This document shows positions 19,744 to 27,200 of a stretch of 64,000 nt of DNA, piece after piece. The notes beneath the pieces are model-generated. The model did not search any database, was not told the DNA's origin, and worked only from the letters and a program-made list of their open reading frames with translations. The DNA comes from Bordetella bronchialis (lineage in GTDB: Bacteria; Pseudomonadota; Gammaproteobacteria; Burkholderiales; Burkholderiaceae_B), in assembly GCF_001676705.1 (NCBI RefSeq), contig NZ_CP016170.1, positions 124,001 through 188,000 on the forward strand. Reading direction: 5' to 3'. Positions within the stretch are counted from its first letter, which is position 1; each line of letters begins with the position of its first letter. A program made the position numbers and the translations under genes.

Positions 19744-20229
19744 GCCGGCCGCCACCGGGCGGCGCGGCATCCGGGATCCGCAACCGGGGGCGGGAACGGC
19801 ATCGGTTTCGTCATCCAGGCATACCGGAAACGGCGACCTGGCTGCCGCCGCCATCGCCATCCCGGCGCGCGAAGCCGCGGATGCGCCGTTGTATGATTTT
19901 GCTGCGCGCGCGGGGCGCGCCCTGAGGCTACGTCATAACAACATCGAGAGTCAGGAACCCATGGCGGCACGCAGCGTCGCGCTTCTGCTTCCGAAGCGCC
20001 TGGGCGGGCCTGGCGCGGCTCCAGGATCGGCGGCCGGCCTAGCCGCGGGGACGTGCGCGGGCCGTGCCCGCGAGCCGGGCGGCGGCGGCCCGGCCGGGCC
20101 AGGCAAGGCGGCCGTTTCGCGCGCCTACCCACCGTCCGGTCGGCGATTCAAAACAATACGGACCTCGCGCAGTGGTCCTCCGGCTCCGCGCGGGGCATGC
20201 TGGCAATATCGTCCGCGCGGAGAATCGCG
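19744..20229. other. Non-coding interval before the first Rhs tip gene
   Basis: 486 bases between the Ugp-like operon and the Rhs tip gene. Open frames exist on both strands but have no ribosome site or family-like composition. I see a weak hairpin after 19743, AT-richer patches near 19889-19945 and 20148-20160 that could hold promoter elements, and the inverted repeat at 20184-20222. Confidence 0.5.
20184..20222. repeat. Inverted repeat overlapping the ribosome site of the Rhs tip gene
   Basis: Perfect 10-bp arms CTCCGCGCGG (20184-20193) and CCGCGCGGAG (20213-20222) with a 19-base spacer. The right arm contains most of the GGAGA ribosome site 7 bases before the ATG at 20230. If the RNA folds, the ribosome site would be paired. 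Confidence 0.5.
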
Positions 20230-21189
20230 ATGAGCTTGAGGTCATGCCTGCGTTACGCCGGTAGCCCCACCGATGCAGCCACCGGCGCCTACCCCCTAGG
20301 ACATGGGTATCGTTGGTTCATGCCCGCGCTGATGCGCTTCAACGCGCCGGACGATGGCAGTCCGTTCGGCCACGGCGGCCTGCATTGCTACAGCTATTGC
20401 GACGGCGACCCGATCAACCGCTTCGACCCGTCCGGACATTCCTGGGAAACGGCCGTGCGGGAGGCAGGTCTCGATTTCCACAGCATCCGGCCCGCGGACG
20501 CACCCATAGGCGTCGATGTGGCCTCCGACGCGGCGCGGGCCGCATCCGGCGACATGGATGCCCCGGGCACTTCCTCGGGTACGCTGCAACGCGATATCGC
20601 GCAGCGCAAGCAGGATCTTCTGCAGCAAGCCCTGGATGCACAGCGTAACTTCGTCCCGGGACGCGATCATCCCGATGCGCCGTCTCCCAAGCGGCCGCGC
20701 CTGGGTCCGTCTCCCCGCGCGCTTGCCACCTTGGCGCCGATGCCGGCCCCGCCCAGCGTGGGGCCCGTCCCCCCGCCTCTCGATTTCCGAGCGTTGCTGG
20801 ATCGCGCCTTGAACACGGCGCGGACCCGGCGGGCTGAGCTGGAATCCACCTTGCGAATGTTGAGTCCGGACCTGGCGGTCGCGGAGTTGTTCGGCTACAA
20901 CGTGTCGGCGTTCGTGCAGCCGGTAGTGGGATGGGCGCCCCAGAAGGATTTCGTCGTGAACGAGTTTGCCTTCTACCTGGAGGCCCGCGCCGAGGTCGCG
21001 CGCAGCGGCCGGACTTTCCATGTATCGCAATACATGGCGCTGGATGACTTCGCCAGGGCGATGGGCGCCTCGCCCGGCCGATACACGCGGGTACGCGTCC
21101 GCGCCTACTGGCCCGAAATGCGCGCGCCCGGCGGCGGGGTGTTGTTCTCTCCGGACCGATACCGGCAATACCTGGAGTTCTTTCAATAG
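20230..21189 (+). CDS. Orphan Rhs-core 'tip' protein with unrecognised C-terminal domain
   Basis: 319 residues. The first ~75 residues are the end of an Rhs core: LRYAGSPTDAATGAYPLGHG, then YRWFMPALMRFNAPDD, SPFGHGGLHCYSYCDGDPIN and DPSGH, where variable toxin domains normally begin. The N-terminal repeats of a full Rhs protein are absent. The rest is unlike any family I know. It has a Pro/Ser-rich linker (SPKRPRLGPSPRALA), a helical region (ALNTARTRRAELESTLRMLS) and an end containing FVVNEFAFYLEARAEVARSG and RYRQYLEFFQ. No signal peptide. GGAGA supports ATG 20230. It converges on leuA with no immunity-like gene next to it. Confidence 0.78.
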   Translation: MSLRSCLRYAGSPTDAATGAYPLGHGYRWFMPALMRFNAPDDGSPFGHGGLHCYSYCDGDPINRFDPSGHSWETAVREAGLDFHSIRPADAPIGVDVASDAARAASGDMDAPGTSSGTLQRDIAQRKQDLLQQALDAQRNFVPGRDHPDAPSPKRPRLGPSPRALATLAPMPAPPSVGPVPPPLDFRALLDRALNTARTRRAELESTLRMLSPDLAVAELFGYNVSAFVQPVVGWAPQKDFVVNEFAFYLEARAEVARSGRTFHVSQYMALDDFARAMGASPGRYTRVRVRAYWPEMRAPGGGVLFSPDRYRQYLEFFQ

Positions 21190-21230
21190 GCGCCGGCGGC
21201 AGGGCGCCGGCGCAGGATGGCCACACCGGC

Positions 21231-21254
21231 CGGGCAGGCCGAGCTGCCTGCCCG
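21231..21254. terminator. Hairpin between convergent Rhs tip and leuA genes
   Basis: Perfect 9-bp stem CGGGCAGGC/GCCTGCCCG with a 6-base loop, extended on the outside by CCGG on both sides after one mismatch. It sits between two gene ends. It is a likely bidirectional terminator, although no run of T follows on either strand. Confidence 0.5.
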
Positions 21255-21266
21255 ACCGGCACGGGC

Positions 21267-22982
21267 TTATACCGCGACGGCCTCGGCCGCCGGCGCTTCC
21301 TGCGCGGCCTCGGCGGCCTTCAGGTGGCGGTTCACCGCGCACAGAACGGCCTGGAACGATGCCGTGACGATGTCGCGATCCACGCCCACGCCGAAGCCGG
21401 TGGCGGAGTCGCCGACGCGCACTTCGATATAGCTGGCCGCCCGCGTGTCCGAGCCCGCGCCGATCGCATGCTCGTGATAGTCCATCACGCGTGCCGGCAT
21501 GCCCAGCGCGGCCACGAAGGCCGAAATCGCGCCGTTGCCTTCGCCGCTGATGGTGCGCCGCTGGCCGTCGACCTCGACATCGGCCTCCACGCGGAAATGC
21601 TTGGACTCGGCCGCGGAAGGATCGCCCACGATGCGATGCCCGATCAGCTTCCAGGGCGCCTTCTGGTCCAGGTATTCCTTCTTGAAGATGTCGTAGACGT
21701 CCGTGGCGCTGACTTCGCGGCCGGTTTCGTCGGTGACGCGCTGGATGGCGCGGCTGAATTCGATCTGCAGGCGGCGCGGCAGGACCAGGCCGTGCTCCTG
21801 TTCCAGCAGATAGGACACGCCGCCCTTGCCAGACTGGCTGTTGACGCGGATGACGGCGTCGTAGCTGCGGCCCAGGTCGGCCGGGTCGATGGGCAGGTAG
21901 GGCACTTCCCAGGGCGCATCGGCCTGCTGCTGCGCGAAGCCTTTCTTGATGGCATCCTGGTGCGAGCCGGAAAACGCGGTAAAGACCAGGTCGCCCGCAT
22001 AGGGGTGGCGCGGATGCACCGGCAGCTGGTTGCAGTATTCCGCGCAGCGCCGGACTTCATCGATGTCCGAGAAATCCAGGCCCGGGTGCACGCCCTGGGT
22101 GTACAGGTTCAGGGCCAGCGTGACCAGATCGACGTTGCCCGTGCGTTCGCCGCTGCCGAACAGGCAGCCTTCGATGCGGTCGGCGCCCGCCATCACCGCG
22201 AATTCCGCGGCCGCCACGGCGGTGCCGCGGTCATTGTGCGGATGCACGCTCAGCACGATGCTGTCGCGGCGCGCCAGGTTGCGATGCATCCATTCGATCT
22301 GGTCGGCATACAGGTTGGGCGAGGTCGCTTCGATGGTGGCCGGCAGGTTCACGATCATCTTGGCGTCCGGCGTGGGCTGCCATACCGCCGTTACCGCATT
22401 GACGACGTCCAGCGCGAATTCCGGCTCCGTCGTGCTGAAGACCTCGGGCGAGTATTGGTAGCCCCATCGGGTTTCCGGATGACGCGCCACGGCGGCCTTG
22501 ACCATTTCGGTGCCGGTGGTGGCGATCTTCTTGATCTCGTCCTTGCTCATGTTGAAGACGATCTTGCGGAAAGCCGGCGCCACCGCGTTGTACAGGTGCA
22601 CGATGGCCCGGTGCGCGCCCGCCGCCGCTTCCACCGTGCGCAGGATCAGGTCTTCGCGCGATTGCGTCAGCACGATGATGACGACGTCCTGCGGGATGCG
22701 CTTTTCCTCGATGAGCTTGCGCACGAAGTCGAAGTCCGTCTGCGATGCGGAAGGAAAGCCGACTTCGATCTCCTTGAAGCCGATCTTCACCAGTTGCTCG
22801 AAGAACCGCAGCTTGCGCTCTACGCTCATCGGCTCGATCAGGGACTGGTTGCCGTCGCGCAGGTCCGTGCTCATCCAGATCGGCGGCTGGGTGATGCGCC
22901 GGCTGGGCCAGGTGCGTTCGGCATAGTCCTGCTTGAACGGGACGAAGGGGCGGTATTTCTGTGCGGGGTTGGCGAGCATCAT
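21267..22982 (-). CDS. leuA: 2-Isopropylmalate synthase
   Basis: 571 residues, the long bacterial type 2 form. First committed step of leucine synthesis: acetyl-CoA + 2-oxoisovalerate to 2-isopropylmalate. Catalytic-domain blocks visible include [54 protein letters not shown] and [16 protein letters not shown]-terminal LeuA allosteric domain (leucine feedback) ends the protein. ATG 22982 ([13 protein letters not shown]) is preferred because GAGGT lies 8-9 bases before it; ATG 23000 is an alternative. The 500-bp leader may hold a leucine-codon attenuator. Confidence 0.96.
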   Translation of the reverse strand: MMLANPAQKYRPFVPFKQDYAERTWPSRRITQPPIWMSTDLRDGNQSLIEPMSVERKLRFFEQLVKIGFKEIEVGFPSASQTDFDFVRKLIEEKRIPQDVVIIVLTQSREDLILRTVEAAAGAHRAIVHLYNAVAPAFRKIVFNMSKDEIKKIATTGTEMVKAAVARHPETRWGYQYSPEVFSTTEPEFALDVVNAVTAVWQPTPDAKMIVNLPATIEATSPNLYADQIEWMHRNLARRDSIVLSVHPHNDRGTAVAAAEFAVMAGADRIEGCLFGSGERTGNVDLVTLALNLYTQGVHPGLDFSDIDEVRRCAEYCNQLPVHPRHPYAGDLVFTAFSGSHQDAIKKGFAQQQADAPWEVPYLPIDPADLGRSYDAVIRVNSQSGKGGVSYLLEQEHGLVLPRRLQIEFSRAIQRVTDETGREVSATDVYDIFKKEYLDQKAPWKLIGHRIVGDPSAAESKHFRVEADVEVDGQRRTISGEGNGAISAFVAALGMPARVMDYHEHAIGAGSDTRAASYIEVRVGDSATGFGVGVDRDIVTASFQAVLCAVNRHLKAAEAAQEAPAAEAVAV

Positions 22983-23512
22983 CAGGGTTACCTCGGGCAT
23001 GGAGCATGAATCCCGGTATGCGGCGGCGCGCGGGGCAATGTCGCCGTCGGGCCGGGGCCCACGGCGCGCTGCCGCGGACCTTCGCGTTGGCGGCCTGTTC
23101 AGCGCTTGCTGGCCGGACCCGCCGGGGATTCGTGTTTTAAAAGGAGAAGTCGTTGTGGCGCAACGGCTGCCGAACTGCCACGGGACGCTAGGCCCGGCAA
23201 CCGATCGGTAGTTGTAGCGATAGCGCCAGCGCGCCGGCGGCGGAGCCAGCGGGGGACAGTGCGGCCGGCATGGCGAGCGCCACGTCGGCGTGAGCGGACA
23301 CCGCTGCATGCCCGCGTTGCGCGAGACGCAAGCCGCCCATCGGCGCGTCGAGGCGTCCGGTGGTCATCGCGAGGAAGGTGCGGTGTGCGGCCATGGGTGT
23401 GATGATGGGCAAGCCATAAGTCAACCACATTTCAGTGGATGATGCAAATGGTCGAGGGCTGGCGCGGGGCGCGCGTTCAACGGCAAGCCCATGCCGCGGC
23501 AGGGATCGCGGC
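22983..23512. other. Long leuA 5' leader region
   Basis: About 530 bases between leuA and the membrane protein gene. On the minus strand it holds the possible leucine-rich leader ORF at 23188-23271. After that come a modest inverted repeat (GTGGC...GCCAC) and a short T-run (CTTCTCCTTTT near 23140). No other convincing gene is seen. The ORFs here are in no family I recognise. Confidence 0.4.
23188..23271 (-). CDS. Possible leucine-codon leader peptide upstream of leuA
   Basis: A frame of 27 codons if started at ATG 23271; longer in-frame starts reach 23430. It ends [14 protein letters not shown]. Four leucines fall within seven codons, and three of them are CTA, a codon hardly used in this GC-rich genome. 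Rare clustered leucine codons are the hallmark of leu attenuator peptides such as E. coli leuL. It stops 205 bases before the leuA start. No strong ribosome site is visible and the terminator is weak, so this is a hypothesis. Confidence 0.35.
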   Translation of the reverse strand: MPAALSPAGSAAGALALSLQLPIGCRA

Positions 23513-24319
23513 CTACTTGATGGGCCCGATCCGCGGCTCGATATGCCGCGGCGGGTCCTCTGGATCGCCTGTTCCAGGCCGGGCCGCGCCAGGCCGGGCC
23601 GCGCCAGGCTGGGCCGCGCCGGGCTGGGCCGCGCCGGGCCGGTACAGGCCTGGTTCATCCGCTGGGATGCCCGCCCGCACGGCGCGGCGGCGTTCGCCCG
23701 GCAAGTCCCGCCCGCCGGCCAGCGGCTCGCCCGGGCGGCGATCCAGGCGCTCGGTGCGCTCGCCGCGGTCCATCCGGCCGGGAACCGAGGCGGGTATGCC
23801 TAGCAGGGCCTCTTGTTCGCGTACCATGCCGATCTTGGCGATGCGACCGTGGCGGATCTCCCAAAGGGTCCGTTGCAGATCGCCAACAGTAAAGGGCTCG
23901 TCGCGGCTGCCCCAGCTCCATCGCATGACGGCGATGACTTCGTCGCTGAGTTCCCCGGCCAGGTCGGCGAAGGTATCGGCGGGGACAGGGCGCAGGCGGG
24001 CGGCTTCCATGTTTCCGCGCAGCCACGCCCTTACGCTGAAGAACACGATCAGGGACCAGATGGCGGCCACCGCCCACCAGAGGTAGGGATTGATGCGGTT
24101 CAGGAGTTCGATGGTGGAAGCGCCCAGCGGATGCAGGAATTGATAGTCCAGCGTGGCGCCGAAAGCCAGGATACGTTGCGCCACCAGCAGCCAGATCACC
24201 AGCGCGATGGCGATGACGATCGCCCGGGCGACAAGGCGGGGAGACGACAGTTTCAGCAGTGTCTGGCGGATCAGACGGCTATCCTGGCGTACGCGTTCGG
24301 GCGAAGTCGGGTTCATCAT
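23513..24319 (-). CDS. Conserved membrane protein of unknown function
   Basis: 268 residues. Two membrane segments: about residues 31-50 (VARAIVIAIALVIWLLVAQR) and about 79-98 (LWWAVAAIWSLIVFFSVRAW). A soluble part follows (PADTFADLAGELSDEVIAVM, then SRDEPFTVGDLQRTLWEIRH). The C-terminus is a low-complexity Arg/Pro/Gly tail built on PGAAQ/PGAAR repeats from 15-bp DNA repeats. The start (MMNPTSPERVRQ) overlaps the region where rpoN starts on the other strand, so promoters of each must lie within the other's 5' end. No enzyme motif seen. Confidence 0.7.
   Translation of the reverse strand: MMNPTSPERVRQDSRLIRQTLLKLSSPRLVARAIVIAIALVIWLLVAQRILAFGATLDYQFLHPLGASTIELLNRINPYLWWAVAAIWSLIVFFSVRAWLRGNMEAARLRPVPADTFADLAGELSDEVIAVMRWSWGSRDEPFTVGDLQRTLWEIRHGRIAKIGMVREQEALLGIPASVPGRMDRGERTERLDRRPGEPLAGGRDLPGERRRAVRAGIPADEPGLYRPGAAQPGAAQPGAARPGAARPGTGDPEDPPRHIEPRIGPIK
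23581..23640. repeat. Four tandem 15-bp repeats
   Basis: Four exact-length copies of GGGCCGCGCC(A/G)GGC(C/T) back to back. They are in frame in the membrane protein gene and encode PGAAQ/PGAAR units. Copy number could vary by slippage without breaking the frame. Confidence 0.85.
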
Positions 24320-24335
24320 GCAAAATATTGTACCT

Positions 24336-25754
24336 ATGACTCGTCACGCCCTTGAACTCCGGCCCGGGCAACATCTGGCCCTGACCCCGCAGCTGCAGCA
24401 GTCCATCCGGATGCTGCAGCTGTCGACGCTCGCCCTGGAGGCCGAGATCTCCCAGGCGCTGGACGAGAATCCCCTGCTGGAGCGCGACGAGGACCACGCC
24501 CCGGACGACATCGATCCCGACCGCGAGGATACGGCGCACGACGATCCGGCCCCGGAACGCGAAGCCGCCGTGGACGAAATGCCCGGCGCCAAGGGCGTCC
24601 ATGGGGATGACGATCACGACATGCCCGAGGCCGCGCGCGGCGAAACCCTGCGCGAACACCTGCTGGCGCAGCTGGCGCTTACCCGCGCCAGCCGCCGCGA
24701 CGCGGCGCTGGTCGCGCTGCTTATCGACGAACTGGACGACAACGGCTACCTGGGCTCGCCGCTGGAAGAAATCCTGGGATGGTTGCCGCCCGAAGTAGAG
24801 GCCGACATCGACGAGCTGCGGGCCGCCCTGCGCCTGCTGCAATCCTTCGACCCGCCGGGCATCGGCGCGCGCGACATGGCGGAGTGCCTGGCCCTGCAAT
24901 TGCGCAATCCCGACCCCGCCACACTCCCGGAAGCCGCCGATCCCGCGGTGCTGGCGTGCGCGCGCCGCGTCTGCGCCGAGCACCTGCCGCTGCTTGCCGT
25001 CAGCAACCCGGCGCGCTTGCGCGAGGCCTTGCAGTGCGATGACGCCATGGTGCGCCGGGCGCGCGCCCTGATCCTCAAGCTCGATCCGCGGCCCGGCCGC
25101 CGCTGGACGGTTCCCGTGGCGGACTATGCCATTCCGGACGTCATCGTGCGCAAGGGCCGCAAGGGGTGGCGCGTGGTGCTGAACAGCGCCGCCATGCCGC
25201 GCCTGCGCATCAACGGGGTCTACGCGCAGATGCTGGGCAACCAGCGCGAGGGCAGCCATTCCGCCCTGCACGCGCAACTGCAGCAGGCGCGCTGGATGAT
25301 CCGAAACGTGGAGCAGCGCTTCGACACCATCCTGCGCGTGGCGCAGGCCATCGTCGACCACCAGTCGGCCTTCTTCAGCCAGGGCCCCTCCGCCATGCGT
25401 CCCTTGATTCTCAAGGATATCGCCGGAGAGCTGGGGCTGCACGAGTCCACGATATCCCGGGCCACGACCCAGAAGTACATGCTTACTCCGTTCGGCACGA
25501 TGGAGCTGAAGGACTTCTTCGGCGCCGGTGTGGCCACCGATAGCGGCGACGCCGCGTCCGCGACGGCCGTGCAGGCCCACATCAAGCGCCTGGTGGCGGA
25601 AGAAAACCGCGCCAAGCCGCTGTCGGACAACCAGCTTATGCAAAAGCTGGCCGAGCAGGGCATCGTGATCGCCCGCCGCACCGTGGCCAAATACCGGGAA
25701 TCGATGCGCATCGCCCCGGCCTCGGTGCGCAAGGCGCAGGCGGCGCTGCGTTAA
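24336..25754 (+). CDS. rpoN: RNA polymerase sigma-54 factor
   Basis: 472 residues, standard RpoN length. The N-terminal activator-interacting region reads ALTPQLQQSIRMLQLSTLAL and is followed by an acidic region (DEDHAPDDIDPDRED). Next come the core-binding domain and the HTH (GELGLHESTISRATTQKYML). The diagnostic RpoN box ARRTVAKYRE is near residues 446-455. ATG 24336 gives the family-like start MTRHALELRPGQ; ATG 24318 would add six residues. The usual neighbours (lptB upstream, hpf and ptsN downstream) are absent. It directs transcription from -24/-12 promoters with enhancer-binding proteins, none of which is encoded here. Confidence 0.96.
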   Translation: MTRHALELRPGQHLALTPQLQQSIRMLQLSTLALEAEISQALDENPLLERDEDHAPDDIDPDREDTAHDDPAPEREAAVDEMPGAKGVHGDDDHDMPEAARGETLREHLLAQLALTRASRRDAALVALLIDELDDNGYLGSPLEEILGWLPPEVEADIDELRAALRLLQSFDPPGIGARDMAECLALQLRNPDPATLPEAADPAVLACARRVCAEHLPLLAVSNPARLREALQCDDAMVRRARALILKLDPRPGRRWTVPVADYAIPDVIVRKGRKGWRVVLNSAAMPRLRINGVYAQMLGNQREGSHSALHAQLQQARWMIRNVEQRFDTILRVAQAIVDHQSAFFSQGPSAMRPLILKDIAGELGLHESTISRATTQKYMLTPFGTMELKDFFGAGVATDSGDAASATAVQAHIKRLVAEENRAKPLSDNQLMQKLAEQGIVIARRTVAKYRESMRIAPASVRKAQAALR

Positions 25755-25760
25755 GGAACG

Positions 25761-25800
25761 GGCGCGCCTGCCCCGTAATAGGCGCGGCTGCCCCGTAATA
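25761..25800. repeat. Tandem 20-bp direct repeat after rpoN
   Basis: GGCGCGCCTGCCCCGTAATA is followed directly by a copy with 19 of 20 bases the same (C to G at position 7). It lies between the rpoN stop and the second Rhs tip gene, 73 bases before that gene's GTG. A regulatory role is possible; a simple duplication is as likely. Confidence 0.8.
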
Positions 25801-25829
25801 TCTTGCGGACGGGACCCGCGGTAAGGGCA

Positions 25830-25854
25830 CAGTTCCGGTAATTTGGCGGAACTG
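25830..25854. repeat. Inverted repeat upstream of the second Rhs tip gene
   Basis: Perfect 8-bp arms CAGTTCCG (25830-25837) and CGGAACTG (25847-25854) around a 9-base spacer. It ends 6 bases before the GGAG ribosome site (25861-25864). It may be an operator or an RNA hairpin next to the ribosome site. Confidence 0.45.
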
Positions 25855-25872
25855 GTTCGAGGAGTCTTTGCC

Positions 25873-26832
25873 GTGCGGGATATTGCCCTTCGATATACCG
25901 GCGCATATCGGGATCCTGTCATGCGGGGCTATCCGCTGGGTAATGCCTACCGCTGGTATCTCCCGGCCCTGATGCGCTTCAATAAACCCGACGACGCAAG
26001 CCCGTTCGGCGCCGCGGGTATCCATCCCTACACTTACTGCGCGGCGGATCCGGTAAACGTCACGGACCTGTCCGGCCACATCGGCGAGCGCCTGTTTGCC
26101 GACTTGTTGGGCAAGACCAGGCAAACCATGGCCAGGATCGCAGGGCCCGCCGCGCACGCCATGGAAGAGGCGGCATTCCGCATGGACGCCGCCAGGGAAG
26201 ACTGGGCCAACCGGATCGGCGCTGGGGACGTATTCCCCGTGTCCCTTTCCATACGCCTGGAGAAAAACGCCCTGGACGACGCAACCTCGCTGGTGGTGCG
26301 GGGCTATTCGCCCATCGGCGGCCACGGCGAAGTTCCCTTCGACATCGCGGAGATGGCTCGTTTGGGACGGGGCGGCAACACCCTGGTGGAAGGAGCCGCG
26401 ATCACCCTGCCACCCGTATATGTCACGGGGACCATTAAGGACGCAGGCACGCTTCAGATAGCGAGCTATCCCGATCTGCTGTTCGACGTGTTCCAGGGCG
26501 ACGTCAGGAAAGAACTGCTGAGGGTCCGACTCGTCATAGACCTGGTGGATCCGGATCTGACCTACGAGGTCGACCGGAACGAGTTCGCGCTTGCGGCCCG
26601 GGTGCCGTACATCAAGGCCATACACGAAACCGAGCGGGCAAAGCGGACCTGGATAGAAACCCGGGGCCCGGCACGGTGGAGTCCAGTGGGCAGGTACAGC
26701 GGGCGCCCTGTCGATTTGTCAGTCGATATCAGCACGCTGAAACCGCGGGGCGAGCAGTGGCCCCCGTACCAGCGTAGCGTAGCGGTATACCCGCCGCTTC
26801 CTTTTGCGGGCTGGGGGTCCGGGGCCACATGA
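25873..26832 (+). CDS. Second orphan Rhs-core 'tip' protein with unrecognised C-terminal domain
   Basis: 319 residues from GTG 25873, which has GGAG 8 bases upstream; a TTG at 25843 would be 10 codons longer. The N-terminus (LRYTGAYRDPVMRGYPLGNA, then YRWYLPALMRFNKPDDASPF, YTYCAADPVN) matches the Rhs tip at 20230. It ends at DLSGH instead of DPSGH, so the usual DP of the cleavage motif has changed. The ~245-residue C-terminal part differs completely from the first tip protein (VSLSIRLEKNALDDATSLVV, LRVRLVIDLVDPDLTYEVDR) and looks beta-rich. Codon use is less GC-biased than that of the neighbours, which suggests transfer. No immunity gene is adjacent; bfd follows. Function unknown. Confidence 0.75.
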   Translation: MRDIALRYTGAYRDPVMRGYPLGNAYRWYLPALMRFNKPDDASPFGAAGIHPYTYCAADPVNVTDLSGHIGERLFADLLGKTRQTMARIAGPAAHAMEEAAFRMDAAREDWANRIGAGDVFPVSLSIRLEKNALDDATSLVVRGYSPIGGHGEVPFDIAEMARLGRGGNTLVEGAAITLPPVYVTGTIKDAGTLQIASYPDLLFDVFQGDVRKELLRVRLVIDLVDPDLTYEVDRNEFALAARVPYIKAIHETERAKRTWIETRGPARWSPVGRYSGRPVDLSVDISTLKPRGEQWPPYQRSVAVYPPLPFAGWGSGAT

Positions 26833-26910
26833 GCATGCCCCCCGACCGCGGAGGGCGCCCGCGAGCTTGCCGTCCCCGCTTTTTCCAGTTGCGTGAATGC
26901 GAACAAGTAT

Positions 26911-26925
26911 CGATAATAATTCGCA
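26911..26925. promoter_or_regulatory. Putative Fur box at the bfd start
   Basis: CGATAATAATTCGCA matches 11 of 14 defined positions of the 7-1-7 Fur consensus TGATAATnATTATCA. Its last base is the A of the bfd start codon. Iron repression of bfd by Fur is known in other proteobacteria, so the match fits the gene. It overlaps where a ribosome site would be. Confidence 0.6.
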
Positions 26926-27200
26926 TGTACGTTTGTGTCTGCAACGCCATCACTGAACGCCAGGTCCGCGCCGCCGTCGACGGAGGCGCCGCCACGCTCG
27001 ACGATCTGCAGTTCGAGCTGGGTGTGGCAACCTGCTGCGGCACCTGCGCGGCCACCGCCGTTGAATACCTGCCGGGCGGACGCTGCTCCAGCGTTTGCGA
27101 GGTGCGTACGATTACGGCGCAACCCGCGGCGGTGCCCATCAGCGATCAGAGCGGCTCCGCCGCCAACGGCTTCCCCATCCCGGTCGTCGCCGCTGCCTGA
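26925..27200 (+). CDS. bfd: Bacterioferritin-associated ferredoxin
   Basis: 91 residues. Small [2Fe-2S] protein that reduces bacterioferritin to release stored iron. The cluster ligands C4, C6, C38 and C41 are all present (MYVCVCNAIT and VATCCGTCAATAVEYL), as in E. coli Bfd. The family N-terminus fixes ATG 26925, yet no Shine-Dalgarno precedes it, so the message may be leaderless or start from an atypical site. A C-terminal tail of about 30 residues beyond the usual ~60 is Ala/Pro-rich and overlaps the end of the convergent LysR gene by 55 bases. The partner bfr is at 29313. Confidence 0.93.
   Translation: MYVCVCNAITERQVRAAVDGGAATLDDLQFELGVATCCGTCAATAVEYLPGGRCSSVCEVRTITAQPAAVPISDQSGSAANGFPIPVVAAA

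Noticed and set aside
19889..20233. Plus-strand ORF of 114 codons upstream of the first Rhs tip gene
   Set aside because: Low-complexity Gly/Pro/Arg sequence with no family match, overlapping the Rhs tip start and its hairpin.
23581..23640. 15-bp repeats considered as a CRISPR-like array
   Set aside because: No spacers and perfect codon phasing inside a gene; simple tandem repeat.
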